DNA of 64,000 nucleotides from Nyssa sinensis (lineage: Eukaryota > Streptophyta > Magnoliopsida > Cornales > Nyssaceae). The notes under the pieces are model-generated. The model was not told where the DNA came from. It worked only from the letters and a program-made list of their open reading frames with translations, and did no database searches. Within the stretch, counting starts at the first letter, position 1. Each line of letters starts with the position of its first letter. Of this stretch, positions 20,321 through 33,747 are shown in pieces. A program made the translations under genes and the position numbers. The stretch is from assembly GCA_008638375.1 (NCBI GenBank), contig CM018043.1, positions 43,351,417 through 43,415,416 of the forward strand, in the 5' to 3' direction.

Positions 20321-23300
20321 GCACGTTATGTTGTATATGAATCTTCATACCTAATTGAGTTGATTTGCTTCGGTCTTTCAGTGTTGCAGCTATTGAAATC
20401 TTCTCAGATGCAGCATGGATTACGCTTTGGGGATTACACTCGCTACCGGTATAAACTGATATATGTATATATATATATATATATACGTATTTTTCTTTGA
20501 TATATTGCATCTCAGGCTTTTTGTGCTAGAAGTTTATATCTTGGATTTAATTTGCTGGCATTTGTGGTATAAAATTGATTTTGTTTAGTCTTGATATGAA
20601 TTTATTGGAATTGCAGGAGGTATTGTACTGCTCGATTGCGGAGGTTGTATAAATCATTGAAGTTTACCCATGGCCGTGGTAAATACACCAAAAAGGCCAT
20701 AACAGCAACTACTGTCACTGAAGTGAGGTGTGTGCTCGTAGTACTGTTTGGCGTTCATTTCAGATGGCTCAAATTGATAAAATTGATTTTGTATCTCTAT
20801 TGTAATTTGTATAAAGTTTTTTTTTTTTTTTTTTTAAATTTAAACTTATTGCTGCATGTGATATGCTAGTATAGAAATAAACATGCTTGTCTCCTTGGTT
20901 ACCATGAGATTCTCATCATTTCCTTCAAAAACGCAAAGTTGCTCTAAGTTAGCTGAACTACTGGAATGACACGATTGAGATAGTTCTTCCCATTTAGTTG
21001 GCTTAAAAGCAATGTAGAGTTACCGAAAGTCATATTTGCCTGACAATGAAGCATGATTGCCTCAAGAAATAATGAATCTGGATGATCCAATGAAGGATTT
21101 TTGCTTCTATCATTTCGTAACAGTTCTATTAGAATTTTTTGAGTGATTCACCTCCTTCTCTCTCTTTCTCTTCCCATGCATGCATGTTTGTCGCAATTGT
21201 ATTTTTCACAACACAATTTAGTAAGTCTAAAATCTTTCAAAGGTGTCAAAAATTGTCTCATCTACTCAAAATTCCTCTGCCAAATGAAAACTTATTTTTA
21301 CTTCCATAATTGTATGACACTGATGCTGTAATCATTTTGTACTGCATGTCATTATACTTCATCATCATTTTCACGAATTTCATAATAACTTATTATTATT
21401 ATTGTTGTTGTTGTTAGGATATAAGCATTTTTTTAAATTTTTTTTGGTGATATAAATAGCACATTTCTTTGTTTGATATATATAGCTTGCCACTATAAGT
21501 ATGTGTGCACATTCTTAACATCGGTTCAAACTTAGCGCTTTTGAATTAAAATCAACTACTCCGCCCTGGAATTTTTTTATACCTGTGTTGTTTACTTTCT
21601 TCAGCTTAAGTTCCTTGTGTCAGCTGCTCTCTTGTGATATTCTTTCATCCATATGCTATCACAGTAATGTTTTCCTGTACCCGACAAGGAAAAAATTATA
21701 TATTTTGACGATCATATTACACATACACATGCACATGTATTCTTTGTGGGAGGCCAAAGCTGTTATCACACATTGGAAAGTCTTGGCATGTCATCTAAAA
21801 AGGTAGGGGCGCCCGGGCGGGGTTAAGGGAATTACCAACAATCAAAAGTATATTCTCTTTGGAAGGCTGTGTTTTTACAGCCCAATTAACTACATAGATA
21901 ATCAGATTTAGAAATAATAGAACTGTCATGTTTTCATAGTTATCGTGTATTAAATAGGGTAACATGTCAAAGTTGTTGGTTAACAGTCTACATGATTTGG
22001 ACCCAATGCAGGTTTCTCCATTTGGTTCTTTATACAGCAGAAAGAGCTTGGAGCCATGCAATGGAAAAAAGACAGCTGCCAGATGGTCCAAATGCACGCC
22101 AACGCAGCTACCTCATTGGTAGGCTAAGGAAGGCAGTGAAATGGGCTTCCCTTTTTGCAGAGTTGTGCGCCATCAAGGGAGATTCTAGAACTTCTTTAGA
22201 AGCTGAGGTGTGTCTTCTTAATTAAGTTATCTTGTGCTATATTTGTTGTGTTCCTCTCTTTTCTTTTTTTATAGTTGCCATTTTTTGGATAAGACACACA
22301 CACACACACACGCTTATTTTGTTCCATTTGGGCCTTGAACTTTCAACCTCCTCTTTGGGTGGTGGAGGAGAAACCTTTCAAGCTAACACTTGTTTTTTTT
22401 TTTTTTCATAAATAATTTTCTGTATTTGTTGTGATTATTTCCTTTTAGTTCATCCTGTTATTTTGGTGCCCGACACGTTAAAATTGAGTATCCCAAAATT
22501 TTCACACTCCCGACATGACCGGACACGCTCTCGACACGGTGGGACACGGCCTGGACACGTTTGAATAGAAGATGGGTATTAAAAAAGAAAAAAAAGGAAA
22601 AAAGTGATTGAGAGTGGAACAAAGAGAGAGAGAAGAGAAGAGGGGTAGTCAAGACCTACCTGGAGATCGTGGCCACAAACACCATTAGTTACTTCCTCCT
22701 TCTTCTTCCATCAGGCACTCGGGTGCGATCTCTCTCTCTCTGTTCTCTTTGTACCCTCTAGATGGTTCCCAATCCCCATCCCCTCTTTCACAACGATGGT
22801 TCCCTTTTATTTTGACAACAAAAAATGCCTTTCAGGTATTTTTTATTTTTTATTTTGACCGCTAGAAACTCTAGCACTGACAAACTTGTTCCCCTCCTCT
22901 TTAATTTAATTTTTAACTCCTTTTATAATAAATTTGTAAATTTCCCTCTCTTTACTTTTATTTATTAAGTCTTCCTTTTATAATAAATCTATAAATTGAT
23001 TTAATTTGTATTATTTTGGATCAAATAATAATAATAATAATTTATATGTTTAATTTTTTTTATTTGTGTACTTCTTTCATCAAATAGATTTTTATTATTA
23101 GTATTAATTTTTGACAGGTAATCTTGAAATCAATTAAAATAATGTTAGAATTAGATTACGTGATCATATATATAAAAATAAATATATTATTTAGCGTGTC
23201 CCCAATGTGTCCATGTCTTATTATGTTGAAAAATCTCGTGTCCGTGTTGTGTCGCATCCATATCCATGCTTCTTAGGTCATACCAGAGACCTAAGATTGA

Positions 23301-26300
23301 ATCTTAGTTCCATTGGGCTAGCGAGTCTATGGGTAGGGGGGGGGTGAGGGCTATCCTTTGTTATGTAGCTCAACCATTGGATGCCCCCCAAACAAAACAA
23401 AAAAGAAAAGAAAAAAGAAAAAAGAGAAAAGAGCAAGCATTTTGGAGTTGTGGCTATAATAAGAAAAAATGTAAAATAAACAAGTGAATTTTCAATAATT
23501 GTAGGTTTGCACTACGGATCAACATTAAGTCCATATATATTTTTTATTTTAGTTATAGATGATTTGTCTAAATATATTCAAAATGATTTGTTTTTTACAC
23601 ATTTCTGTAAAATATTTTCTCCTCTTTTTTATTTTCAGAAATATTGACTAAGATGGTTTGACCATGCGTAGTGTAGGTGAATAACTATACTGTTGAGGAA
23701 GATTGACATCAATTGATATAAAATGTGAGTTTGCGAGAAGAGAGTAAAATTAACATGGATTGAGATAGTATGAAAGATATGACAGATAGTTTGACAGAGG
23801 TCATGACCTTAAAGGAAAATGGTGAAATAAGATTCCTTTAGCTGATTACATATAGTTGGAAAAAGGTTTTGTCAAGTTTAGTTCGCTCTCTCTTTTTCAT
23901 AAAGATATTGTTTAGTTGACAAGATTAGTATATGAATAAGTAAATAGTTAGAATTTTCAAATGATGAGGTTTAAGGATAAGTGGTGGTTACACCGAATAT
24001 TTAGAGTTTTTATGTTGACAACTCTATGAGTAGAAAGGAGAGAATAGTGAAGTTTGATGGTCATGGATTACCAAAGTTGATCATCTTCTATATATAAACT
24101 ATGATTACCAAAGTTGACCATCTTCTATATATAAACTATTTGACAATTATACCTTTTCTTTTTACAATTGGCCAAAATTTTAATTCATGCACTTAAGGGA
24201 ATTTTTGATATTTTAAAAAATTTTATTAAATGAATTTTATTTTTTCTCTAAATTTCTCCACTTTTGGATAGATTGGAGAAGCGGGCTTAATCACTTAAAC
24301 TTTTTCTTCTAATCTTCTCTTTTCTTTCCATCATAAAATTCCAAACAAGAGGAAGTGTTATCACTCCACTTGAATTCTTTCTTCTCTCTCTAGATCATCT
24401 TATCCAAACGAGGAGTTATTAACTTTGACTACGAACTCTATTTTATACCTACTAAGAATCCATGTAGAAACTAACATAGCCCATAATAAGTTCCATGGTC
24501 CATATTCAGGGACGAGGCCAGAAATTTAGATTAGGAGGGGCAAAATTTTAGCTTAATGTTTGATCGCAAATTTAAAAATTAAAGAAGTATAAAAATTCAA
24601 TATTGATTGGTAATATTTTTGATTACTAACTAAATTTATTGATAGAAAGGAACCTATAAATTAGACAAGAAGTCTAACTAAAGAAAAAAAAAACTCAAAA
24701 AAACTTTAGACTATAAAATAAAATTCTAAATAATTGATAGAAGTCTAGTTGAGAAGTCAAACTAAAATTAAGATAAGGATAAAGTGTGAGAATTTTTAAA
24801 ACTAGGAGGGGCAAAAACTTAAATTAAAGGAGTTTACTTAATTTTATTTTTTGAAAATTATAAAAAAAAAGTACAAATAAAAAAAATTGAGAGGGGGCAA
24901 TTGCCCCTCCTAGGCCCCTGTTGGCCTCGTCCCAGTTCGTACTTACAGCTAATATCCAGCAAATTTAAAATTATAAAAAATACTTCGACCCCTAAAACAT
25001 TAAAAAACATAAGAAAAGCATATTAGTAGTGTACTTATCTAAAATAAGCATAAAATAAGACCCAGTTCAATCAAAATTGATTGTAGCATGTCCAAGTTGA
25101 TCCATGTGCAATTCATGCACTTCTCGAACTAGTGATTTTGTAGATGTTTTGAACATTTTTTAAATCTCATTACACATTTAAATTGTAAGGGGCCATTGCT
25201 TGGTGCAATGATAAATGTTTGGCAAGCGTGAGAATGTAGGTTTAAGTTTGAGAGCAGTCACTTTGTACAAAATAATGTAAAATTTTAGGTTTTATTTAAG
25301 TCACCTCTCCCAGTAGCCTGCCTGGATGGGATCGACACTAGGTAGAGTGGCCTTCAACTATAGACCTAAATTATTGTTTTCATTAGTCATCATCTTTATG
25401 TGATGTTATGATTTTGAATGCTTTAAGAGCTTCATCTTGACTTTTACCTTTGAGTACCACTCTTATTTTTTAGTATATGAAGTGTGACATTTTCCATTAT
25501 TTATTGACCAAGGTTTGATGTTCAATTCACAGGCCTATGCCTCTTACATGAAAGGGAGTTTATTGTTTGAACAAGATCATAATTGGGACATTGCGTTGAA
25601 GAGTTTTAAGAGTGCCAGGTACATACGTGTCTCCTTAATATCTCAAAAATTGTTCATTGCTGCTTCACACTTAAAAAAATGCCAGTGTGTCTTCCTGATG
25701 TATAAATGATCCCAGATTTTATTGAAAAACAAAGAGAATAAAAACCTCTATTTGCTCCTTGAAATTTGAGATAAACTTTTGTTGAGTTGAGTTTTCCTGC
25801 AAATCCTTATGCATGTTTCTATGTCTGGCTCCTCCAAAACGTGTTTGTTCCCCTTCTCAGGTGGCAATCTAGGATATTGCCGCTATCAGGCGATTTTCTC
25901 ATATATTTTTCCTTCTTTCCTTTTAGGAGATAGTTACTGGCTAATTTCATTTATCTAATAGGGCTGTTTATGAGGAACTTGGGAAATATGGAGACCTAGA
26001 GAATCAAGTTTTGTGTCGTGAGCGTGTTGAGGAATTAGAACCAAGTATAAGGTACTGCCTACACAAAATTGGTGAGTCAAATTTACAAGCTTCTGAGCTT
26101 ATGCACATCGGTGAAATGGAAGGACCTGCACTGGACCTTTTCAAAGCTAAACTGGAGGTGGGTCCAATTATTTCAAGGACTAAGCCACAAATGCTGTATA
26201 CATTATTGATTTATTACCTTCATAGGATTGCTTTGATGATATTTGAGGTTGTTGCTTCCCATCTGAAAATTTCAAAAAGAATGCCCCAGCATGTGCTACT

Positions 26301-29300
26301 TTCCCATTAATACTTGTCTCACATTGCCTTGATTTGCAGGCTGTTATGGCTGAGGCAAGGTCTCAGCAGGCTGCATCTATGACAGAATTTAATTGGCTTG
26401 GTCATAGATTTCCTATTTCCAATGCAAAGACACGGGTTGCCATATTGAAAGGTCTGTAATCAGTCTCTTCTTACAATAAAACAAAAGGGCACCATAGTTT
26501 CAGAGTCAACAGATTTGCCAAGTATGTGTAAATGTTGCTTTTAACTTTGTTATATCCTGTGTTACTTATTGTTCATAACACTAGTTTTCATTATCTGATG
26601 GGTTGTTGATGTGTGATATGTGAAAGTAAACCACCCCCCCCCCCCCCCCCCTCCACCCCACCCCAACCCCAACAAAAAAAAGAACAAAGCTTTCCCTAAA
26701 TTTGTCTTAACTAGTTTTTTTTTTTTTTGTTGGCAACTAGTTGAGCAATTAGCAACATACCTTTGATTAGTTAATGCACCACAACCACAATCTTGCAGGT
26801 TATATCCCCGATGACTTCTAGCTATGGAAATTTTTGTAGTTCTTTGATTTAACTTATGAGTTTATTTGGCAATCTTGTACCATGTAAATCTTTTTTTCAA
26901 GTGGTTTCATTTAGGAACATTGTTAAAATTTTATGAAGTAGAATCTACCAATATAGTTTGGAGACACGAACACAGTATTGATGTTGGATTTATTTTGAGG
27001 AAAGGTTGAGCCTGAAGCACCACGTACTTTTTCTCTTCCTTAATGGGATGTGCATTGTGCAATATTCTGTTGAAATATAGTTACAGGCTTCATTATGTAA
27101 TGGGTCCTTTCTCAATCTATTATACTTCCAGTATAAACCAATCTCAAACTTTGTTTATTACATGAAAAATTTAATCAGCTCAGGAATTGGAGAAAGATCT
27201 ACATGGTCCAACAGCAGAATCCCTTCCAGTAGAGAAAAGACTTGCCATTTTTGACAAAATCTTTGCCGCATATCATGAAGCCAGGAGCTGCATCCGTAAT
27301 GACTTGGTATGGACTGTTAATGATTAATGCCACAAGGCCCACAACCAGTGATATATTTTAATTATCAAAAAATATTTAATGCCATAACATTCCTATTTGT
27401 TGTGAAGGATTTTGTGAAGTAGATGTTTTGTTTGATACATTAATGCGCAACTCAATTTCATTCTTATCTTTCGTATTGTTGACTCTGACATCTTTTCCTT
27501 TTATTTTAGGTCACTACAGGTAATTCTGAAAGCATGAAAGATGATCTAAGTGGCCTTGATAAAGCTATTGGTGCCGTCTTAGGACAGCGGACCATTGAAC
27601 GGAACCAGTTGTTGGTGAGCATAGCCAAAAGCAAACTAAGTAAGTCTCGGGATGACAAAAATGAGAAAGTCACCAAGCCAGAAGAACTTGTCCGGTTATA
27701 TGATCTGTTATTACAGGTGAACAACCACATTAATTATGTTCTTTGTGCTTTTAACATTCCTATCTGCACCTAGAGTTGCTTTAGACCTCTGTAGCAATCT
27801 TTCTAGAGCCTGTTACATACATCAGTATAACGGAAAAACTAGAGTATTTTTTTTTTTTTGGCTGTTGACAGAATACAGCTGATCTTTCTGATTTAGTTAG
27901 TTCTGGAAGAGATAGAAAACCAGAAGAAGTGGCATTTGCTGAAGAATGTGCCTTCAGAAGTTTGGTTTTGCGAGCAGAAAGGTTTGTTTCATATGGACTC
28001 ATTTACATTTGTTTGTAGAACACTTACTAAATGATTTGAAATGTTGCTTCACCCACATCAATCTTTATGGAGTCCATCCCCCAAACATACAGAAGTTATT
28101 TTTGAAATGTTGGTTGACCCAGCCAGTCAGTGTGGTTTGGCATGGTTCCCATTTTACTGAACTGAAGTACGTAATCTAGAACTTTCCAAAAGATTTGTTT
28201 GGTTGACCAATAGGGTCCACGATGTGGTGACCCAAACAGGTCATATGTTTCAGTCTAGAGAAGACATTAAAACAATTGTAAGAAATCAAAACTCTTTTGT
28301 ACATGACTTGCAACCTCTAGGTGTTTTTAATAAATTTCACTTTTTACTGATTGAAAAAAGGAAGAAATCAAAACATTTATTTTGGCCAATCTTGGAAAGG
28401 ATGTATACCATCTGGGTTTTGATTCTCATATCCTGTTTCACAGTTCCATTATATTGGGCCATATTTTTGTGCTAACTCATAGACCATCACATCATCTCTA
28501 AATATGTCAGGCCACATCTTCTTTTGCGTCATTCTTTTACCTTTAATTTGAATATCACTGGTGTGACAATTGATCTTTGTTGTGTATGTCTTAATAATTT
28601 TGGTTGACATCCTCTTGTCTTGTCCACAGTTTGATGCTGCCTCTAATTTCATACTAATGGGTTCATTTGTAATTGTGTCTTCATATTTCCACTTATCTTT
28701 CTCAATATCCTCATTTTGACTTTGCTTTTCTTATCTACTTGTTTCTTAACTTTTCCTATCATTTTGTACAATAACCCACCCTAAAACCATTTTGTATCAT
28801 GAAGTCTTACTTTAGAACATTTACATTATTATCATGAATGTGATTTTGGTGCACGTGTTACATGTTTTAATTAAAATTTGGTATAAATACACATAAATAA
28901 TAAAAATATTATTAACATATTAAAATTACAAAACCATTAAATAAAAATTAAAGAATTTCTTCATTTAATCATCACATCCATGATTCAAGTATCCAACACG
29001 TGTCTGGGAAGTGTTCGAAAGTGTCGGTGTCCAACATGGACACGTGAGCCAAAATAGAGCGTCCGTGCTTCATAAGTTGTTGGTATGTGTCATGAGAGAT
29101 CTTTAAGCTAGTATTTATCTTCTGATTCTATCAGTAGAAGCACTTGAAAACAGTGGTGGTTTTGGAATTTTTTATTTGATTGGTATAGATCAGGTTTGGC
29201 CCCTTCGAAGAATGTTATTTCGCTCTTGTCAAATTATTCTGAATTCTTTTTTAAAACTAGTATCAATTTTGTGCTCTGTGTTCACGTTCCTGCCTTCAGG

Positions 29301-32300
29301 TGGAGCTTCATGCCTGAAATAACTATTTGAAGACCAAATCATAATGTGGTTAATTGCATATGAAGATAAAGCAAAAACCTGCAATTCAGTTGCACTTTGA
29401 ATTATGTTTGTATTTTTTATTATATCTGAATTTCTTTATCTGATTGGCCCCGTTTTCTGTCTCCACTTGAAAGATATTTCATTATGTAATGCTCTCTCTC
29501 TCTCTCTCTCTCTGGGGTTGCTCTTGTGGCTCATAGCGTTGCTGCTTTGCGAATTGACAGATCTAATTCTGGTTTATTATCGTTCTCTTTTTATAACTAG
29601 TTTAAACATACTGCTAGGGTGATTCTCTTTCCAATTGCCATGTATGTCAGGTAAAGTCTTTTCAGCTTATATCAATTGAAAGGTCTCTCAATTTGTTGTC
29701 AGGTGCTTTTACTTGGCTAAATCCTACAGTTCGGCTGGAAAGAGAACAGAAGCATATGCATTATACTGCCGTGCTCAATCTCTAGCTGATACTGCCCTTA
29801 AAGAACTTCAAAGTCTGACTACCATTGATCAGGTGTGTACATTCATGTATGCATTTTGCTTTTGTTGACTGTTTTTCATTAACATAGATCATAAAATTGC
29901 TCTACACAATTTGTACAGTGCAACCCCAATACTGCTTTATGCCTGCATATATTGATGAAGTTAGCGACATGCTTGTGATTGACATTGGCAATCTTGCTAG
30001 GGTCCATATCAGAAAAACATTTCCTGTTGGCTCAATATCACTTAGGAAATAAATATTTAGTCAGTAAAACAATGTTGGGGATCCTTCAACTATTCGATAA
30101 ATTATTTTGAAAGGATTTATCAATGCACTGATTCTTAAAGATTGTGGTTTAAGATGTTTACCCAAAAAACACATGTATTGAAACAACAAATACTCAGTTT
30201 CAGCTGTTTTTTTAACTCTTTTTCCTCCCTTAACAGGTTATGATGAAGGAGTTGAAGATGTTATATGATGATTGTAGATCTAACAGTTGTATAGAGCATG
30301 CAACGGGGATTATGGAGGAAGAGAAAGCTCCAGAGAATCTTTCGAATAAAATCTCGAGTATATCATTAGCTGGAACTGAGAAGAAGGTACTATTTACCCT
30401 AGATTTATGATTTTCTACTTGCATCAATTCAGAAAATAAATAAATACAAAATAAAAGCTCTAAAAAATTTAGTATAAAAATAAATTAATGCTAACTTGTA
30501 TGACCTGAACATTCTATCCCAATTTAACAGCATCTATTTATAATGTAACTTCGATAAGTATGACTCCCGGCGAAGCTCATCCCAAGAGTGTGTATTCTAT
30601 CTGTGTTTGTGTGGGAACGAAAGGATGGGAAATTCAACAACTGGCTAGCTGTGTACAATGCAAGCAGTTAATATTCAAAATACTTTAGTATAATTCTGCC
30701 TTCCTGCTTGTTAATTTGCTTTTAAAGTTTAAACCCAAAAAATTTCGATCAGTTTAAACTAGGTGGGCCACTTTCTAAGTACCCAAATGATAAACATTCA
30801 TTCAGCTTGCATACATTTTTTGGGAGTGATTCTGACCAATACTTGTATCCTTGATTTCTTTGTAGAGAATTAATCACTCCTATGATTTAGTCTGTCCACG
30901 TACTAATCAGAAATGAAACAAAACAAAACAAAACAAAACAATTTAGGCAGTGTACATGCTGGTCCATCAAAACTTGTCAATGTGGTTCTACCTTGGCATG
31001 GTAACATCATAAATGGCCTTTTGGGTGGTCCTAGTGCTTGAGGACAATTGTGAACTACTGGTACCTATAAGCTTTAATGATTTGCTGGAAGCAAGCTATT
31101 AGGTTGAATATCTGGATGTCATATGAACGGAGGTCTTTTTGGGTGCTCATGAGTCATGCCGGCCACTATTTGAGAGGTATTTTTTTTGAGTTGGACGTGT
31201 AGCCGGGTGAGAAAGGAAGCATGGATAGCATGGAGAATTGTGCCTTTTGTGTCTTGTGTGGTGCCTTTGAAGAATAGGAATGGAGGGTTTTTTTTTTTTT
31301 TGTTAAAAGAAGGAAATCCTATGTATTTAGACACTTAAAGATTTTTTGGGGGATTTGAGGCCTTAATTTTTGTGGTCTAGTACTCTTTTTTTTTTGTTGT
31401 AATAATGGTTCACTCCCTTGGAGTCTTAATGAATATACCTCTTTACTGATGAAAAAAAGAAGGGGGGTTTTTAAGGTTGAGTATCCAGATGTCATACGAA
31501 GGGCTTTTAGTGTACGGGCTGTGAATTATATGGACTGATTGAACAGCATTTGGTACTGAAACATTTTCTTCCAGCGTTGAATGTTATTTATTATCGTTAC
31601 TTCTTAAATGATTCACACAACCAAATAGGGACCTTCATGGCTATTGACTTTTTTATTGGTGCATACTCAATCTGACTTAAACACATAAAGCCTTGGTTTC
31701 AAATATAAGTGGTTGACTGCATGACTTGTTTTTTTTTTAATCATTCAGCCCTACATCCAGTGTTTTTAGGATTTTGTGTATACTCTTTCTTTCCATCTTT
31801 TGATATATTGTTGCTTCTTGTGTGGACACCTATGGTTTTCCATTATGTTTGTTTCTTTTCTTTGACCTTGTGATAGGAGATCGTGTAAAATGCTGAATTG
31901 AAAATCGCATAATTTAAAATGTCAGAATTTTTAAATTACTGAAACATTTTCTAATTAACCAATATAAGGAAAGTTAAAATTTCAATGTGTTTAGGAGGGA
32001 ACGTGTTCTTGGAGGGTACTAAACTCAGCATCCTTGTATTGTAACTGAAAAATTACTGTATTCTAAGTATGTTTTGAATAGTACTAATATTTGTTTGTGG
32101 TCATATATTCAAATGTTATTGATTCTATGCTGATTTGAACTTGTTTCAGCCGGAGAAATTCCTTATGGAGAAATTGGATATCTACGAATCTGCGGTTGGT
32201 GATTCCAACACAAAAGGAGTTCCACATATTGAGCAATTCCCACCACCCTTCCAAACAATCCCTCGCAATCCAATCGTACTGGACCTTGCTTATAATTCGA

Positions 32301-32371
32301 TTGAATTTCCATCACTGGAGAACAGGATGAAGAAGGACAAGAAGGGCTTCATAAGTAGGCTTTGGCGATGA
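20168..32371 (+). CDS. SRP68: Signal recognition particle subunit SRP68
   Basis: The gene encodes the 68-kDa SRP protein, which with SRP72 binds SRP RNA and supports docking of ribosomes at the ER. Coding exons: 20168-20261, 20382-20448, 20617-20727, 22012-22207, 25533-25618, 25962-26157, 26340-26451, 27179-27306, 27510-27716, 27872-27981, 29703-29832, 30237-30386, 32150-32371. They total 1809 bases, 602 codons plus stop, with every junction in phase and GT-AG borders. This matches the usual plant length of about 600 residues. Diagnostic blocks are GLRFGDYTRYRRYCTARLRR near residues 45-65 (RNA-binding), LPDGPNARQRSYLIGRLRKA, FNWLGHRFPISN, CFYLAKSYSSAGKRTEAYAL and, near the C-terminus, FPPPFQTIPRNPIVLDLAYN. 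Start chosen: ATGGGTAAGG, the first ATG of the frame after the leader intron. No lesion was found. Confidence 0.96.
20282..20325. repeat. (CT)n-(AT)n microsatellite
   Basis: A CT repeat passes into an AT repeat in SRP68 intron 1. A similar (AT)n tract lies in intron 2 at 20461-20485. Confidence 0.9.
22458..23275. repeat. GACACG-rich dispersed element, copy 1
   Basis: The left end has repeated GACACG/GGACACG motifs (22470-22560) and the right end repeats GTGTCC/GTGTCG (23200-23260), giving imperfect inverted ends. The right end is followed by CATCCATATCCATGCTTC. Related ends occur at 28850-29078 and 37578-39152. It is probably a non-autonomous DNA element. Confidence 0.5.
23635..23890 (+). 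mobile_element. LINE (RTE-like) reverse transcriptase tail, degenerate
   Basis: The plus strand reads a decayed RWFGH-type block (LRWFDHA) and then KLTWIE, resembling the C-terminal end of plant LINE reverse transcriptases. Stops occur throughout. The match is by motif order only. Confidence 0.4.
24509..24933. mobile_element. Terminal-inverted-repeat element (425 bp)
   Basis: Perfect 12-base inverted ends GGGACGAGGCCA and TGGCCTCGTCCC bound an AT-rich interior. The right subterminal region holds GAGGGGGCAATTGCCCCTC, itself nearly palindromic. No target duplication could be confirmed and there is no coding frame. A related right end occurs at 57865-58003. Confidence 0.7.
25190..25380 (+). mobile_element. 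Possible SINE
   Basis: The segment has TTGCTTGGTGCAATG, resembling a pol III A box region, then GTAGGTTTAAGTTTGAG, a degraded B box, then CAGTCACTTTGTAC and GATGGGATCGAC as in some plant tRNA-derived SINEs. No target duplication or tail was established. Confidence 0.3.
27982..29702. other. SRP68 intron 10 with a repeat copy
   Basis: This 1.7-kb intron has no gene. It holds the GACACG-family copy at about 28850-29078 and a (CT)n microsatellite at 29492-29513. Confidence 0.6.
28850..29078. repeat. GACACG-rich dispersed element, copy 2 (right end)
   Basis: The segment shares its AT-rich part (CATTAAATAAAAATTAAAGA, then TTCATTTAATCATCA) with 37930-37980 and its right end (GCCAAAATAGAGCGTCCGTG) with 39120-39150. 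This identifies one element family. Confidence 0.6.
30387..32149. other. SRP68 intron 12
   Basis: A 1.76-kb intron with normal splice sites. The stretch 31040-31460, which ends TTTAATGAATATACC and then an A-rich tail, may be a truncated LINE 3' end, but no protein motif could be read with confidence. No gene was found. Confidence 0.4.
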
Positions 32372-33000
32372 GTGCCTTTCTGGTTGGGCTTGAATTTACA
32401 GTTTTCACTTTCATACTCTGGATTTAAGCAATTTTTGTAGCTCTAATTTATTTTTAGAACCCTCGGAGCAAATTTTGGGATGTGTGCTTTGAGAAACCGT
32501 GGGATGAATGAAAATTTATAATGTATGAAAAAATATTACGTTTCTGTAGACTGCTCATGATGACAGATCAAAGATTTCATCAGTATTAATTGACGTCTTT
32601 TGAAGGCAAAGCCACCAAAGAAAAGCAAAGCATTTGGTTCAAATGTCACAACTTGAGGCATTGTTTTGTTAGTGATTTTGAATTACCTGTCTCGCATTTT
32701 ACGGCTAAAATTTCTTTGATTGTTGCTTTCATAAGCAAAGTAGTTTAAAAAATGCAGGCCAAATAGTAGAACCTAAACCGAAAATACAATGTATATTGTA
32801 TCTGAGTTGGGTTAAATGCAGGTGGAGTTATCATATCTTTGCCTCTGAAAGGTCAAACAGCAGAGCTTTGAAGCTACTTCATCAGTATTAAATATCAGTT
32901 ATTACGTAATGGGTTTTGAGCACTCCAATTTCGTTACACACTGATATATTAGTTAGTAAAATATTTACAAGTGTAAGGACTGATATTGATACGTAACGGC

Positions 33001-33060
33001 TGTTACAATTGCATGAACAAGTTATGTAGGCGTTACAATTGCATGAACAAGTTATGTAGG
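33001..33060. repeat. 30-base tandem duplication
   Basis: The two units 33001-33030 and 33031-33060 differ only in their first base. Each contains TTACAATTGCATGAACAAG. Confidence 0.95.
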
Positions 33061-33627
33061 TGTCGTTTAGAAATGAATGAATCTTACTTTGATAGGAAAA
33101 ATAAGAGTTACTTACAGTTTTATTTATTAAGTGTGGTTCTGGACTCTGATTATGTATCGACTGTCGTTTCACTACCATAGCGACTGTTGTTTGATGGCTA
33201 CTTCTGCTCTAGAAAGAAGGAGAATTGAATCAAATGCACACCAACCACTGGTTGATATTGTTCAACTTGTTCTGTTTTCTTTGCATTGCTTCATTAGCTT
33301 GATTTAAAAATAATAAAAAATTAGCACCTGTAATATAAGTTCAATTCAGTATTGAAAGCAAATTTCAAAATTACTCAGGGTCCAACACCACAGAAGTAGT
33401 ACTCTCTGAAATTTTCCTGGAATTCTCGATCGTTAAGCAAGGCTATCTTTCTCTGAACAATTAATGAATTTTCAATCTGTTTTCTTTAATGATTTTTTGT
33501 GGTTCATTATCCTTTTGTTTCAGCTTAAGTTGCTATGCTGGGGGAGAGGGGGGATCAGATGCCAGGAAGATTGTTCTCATGAAGAAATGGAGCTCCTTCA
33601 TTTTAATAGAAATGGAGAAACTCCCGG

Positions 33628-33747
33628 TTCCAAAAATATCGCTCGAGAAGATATTTCTCTTACTATTTTACAAAAATTAAACATTTGTTCCAAAAATATC
33701 GCTCGAGAAGATATTTCTCTTACTATTTTACAAAAATTAAACATTTG
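33628..33747. repeat. 60-base perfect tandem duplication
   Basis: Units 33628-33687 and 33688-33747 are identical; each contains CAAAAATATCGCTCGAGAAG. The identity points to a recent duplication. Confidence 0.95.

Larger units (their letters stand above)
22208..25532. other. SRP68 intron 4, repeat-rich
   Basis: This 3.3-kb intron holds a CA microsatellite (22293-22311), a GACACG-rich element (22458-23275), a LINE remnant (23635-23890), a terminal-inverted-repeat element (24509-24933) and a possible SINE (about 25190-25380). The splice sites GTGTGT and TTCACAG are intact, so the insertions seem tolerated. Confidence 0.7.

Noticed and set aside
20256..20510. Minus-strand frame over SRP68 introns 1-2
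   Set aside because: It is made mostly of translated CT/AT microsatellite and overlaps the real exon 2 on the plus strand.
22458..22652. Minus-strand 64-codon frame
   Set aside because: Low-complexity Phe/Ser-rich translation of GA-rich repeat DNA.
26633..26652. Poly-C tract
   Set aside because: A homopolymer run in SRP68 intron 7, possibly with length error; no function is apparent.
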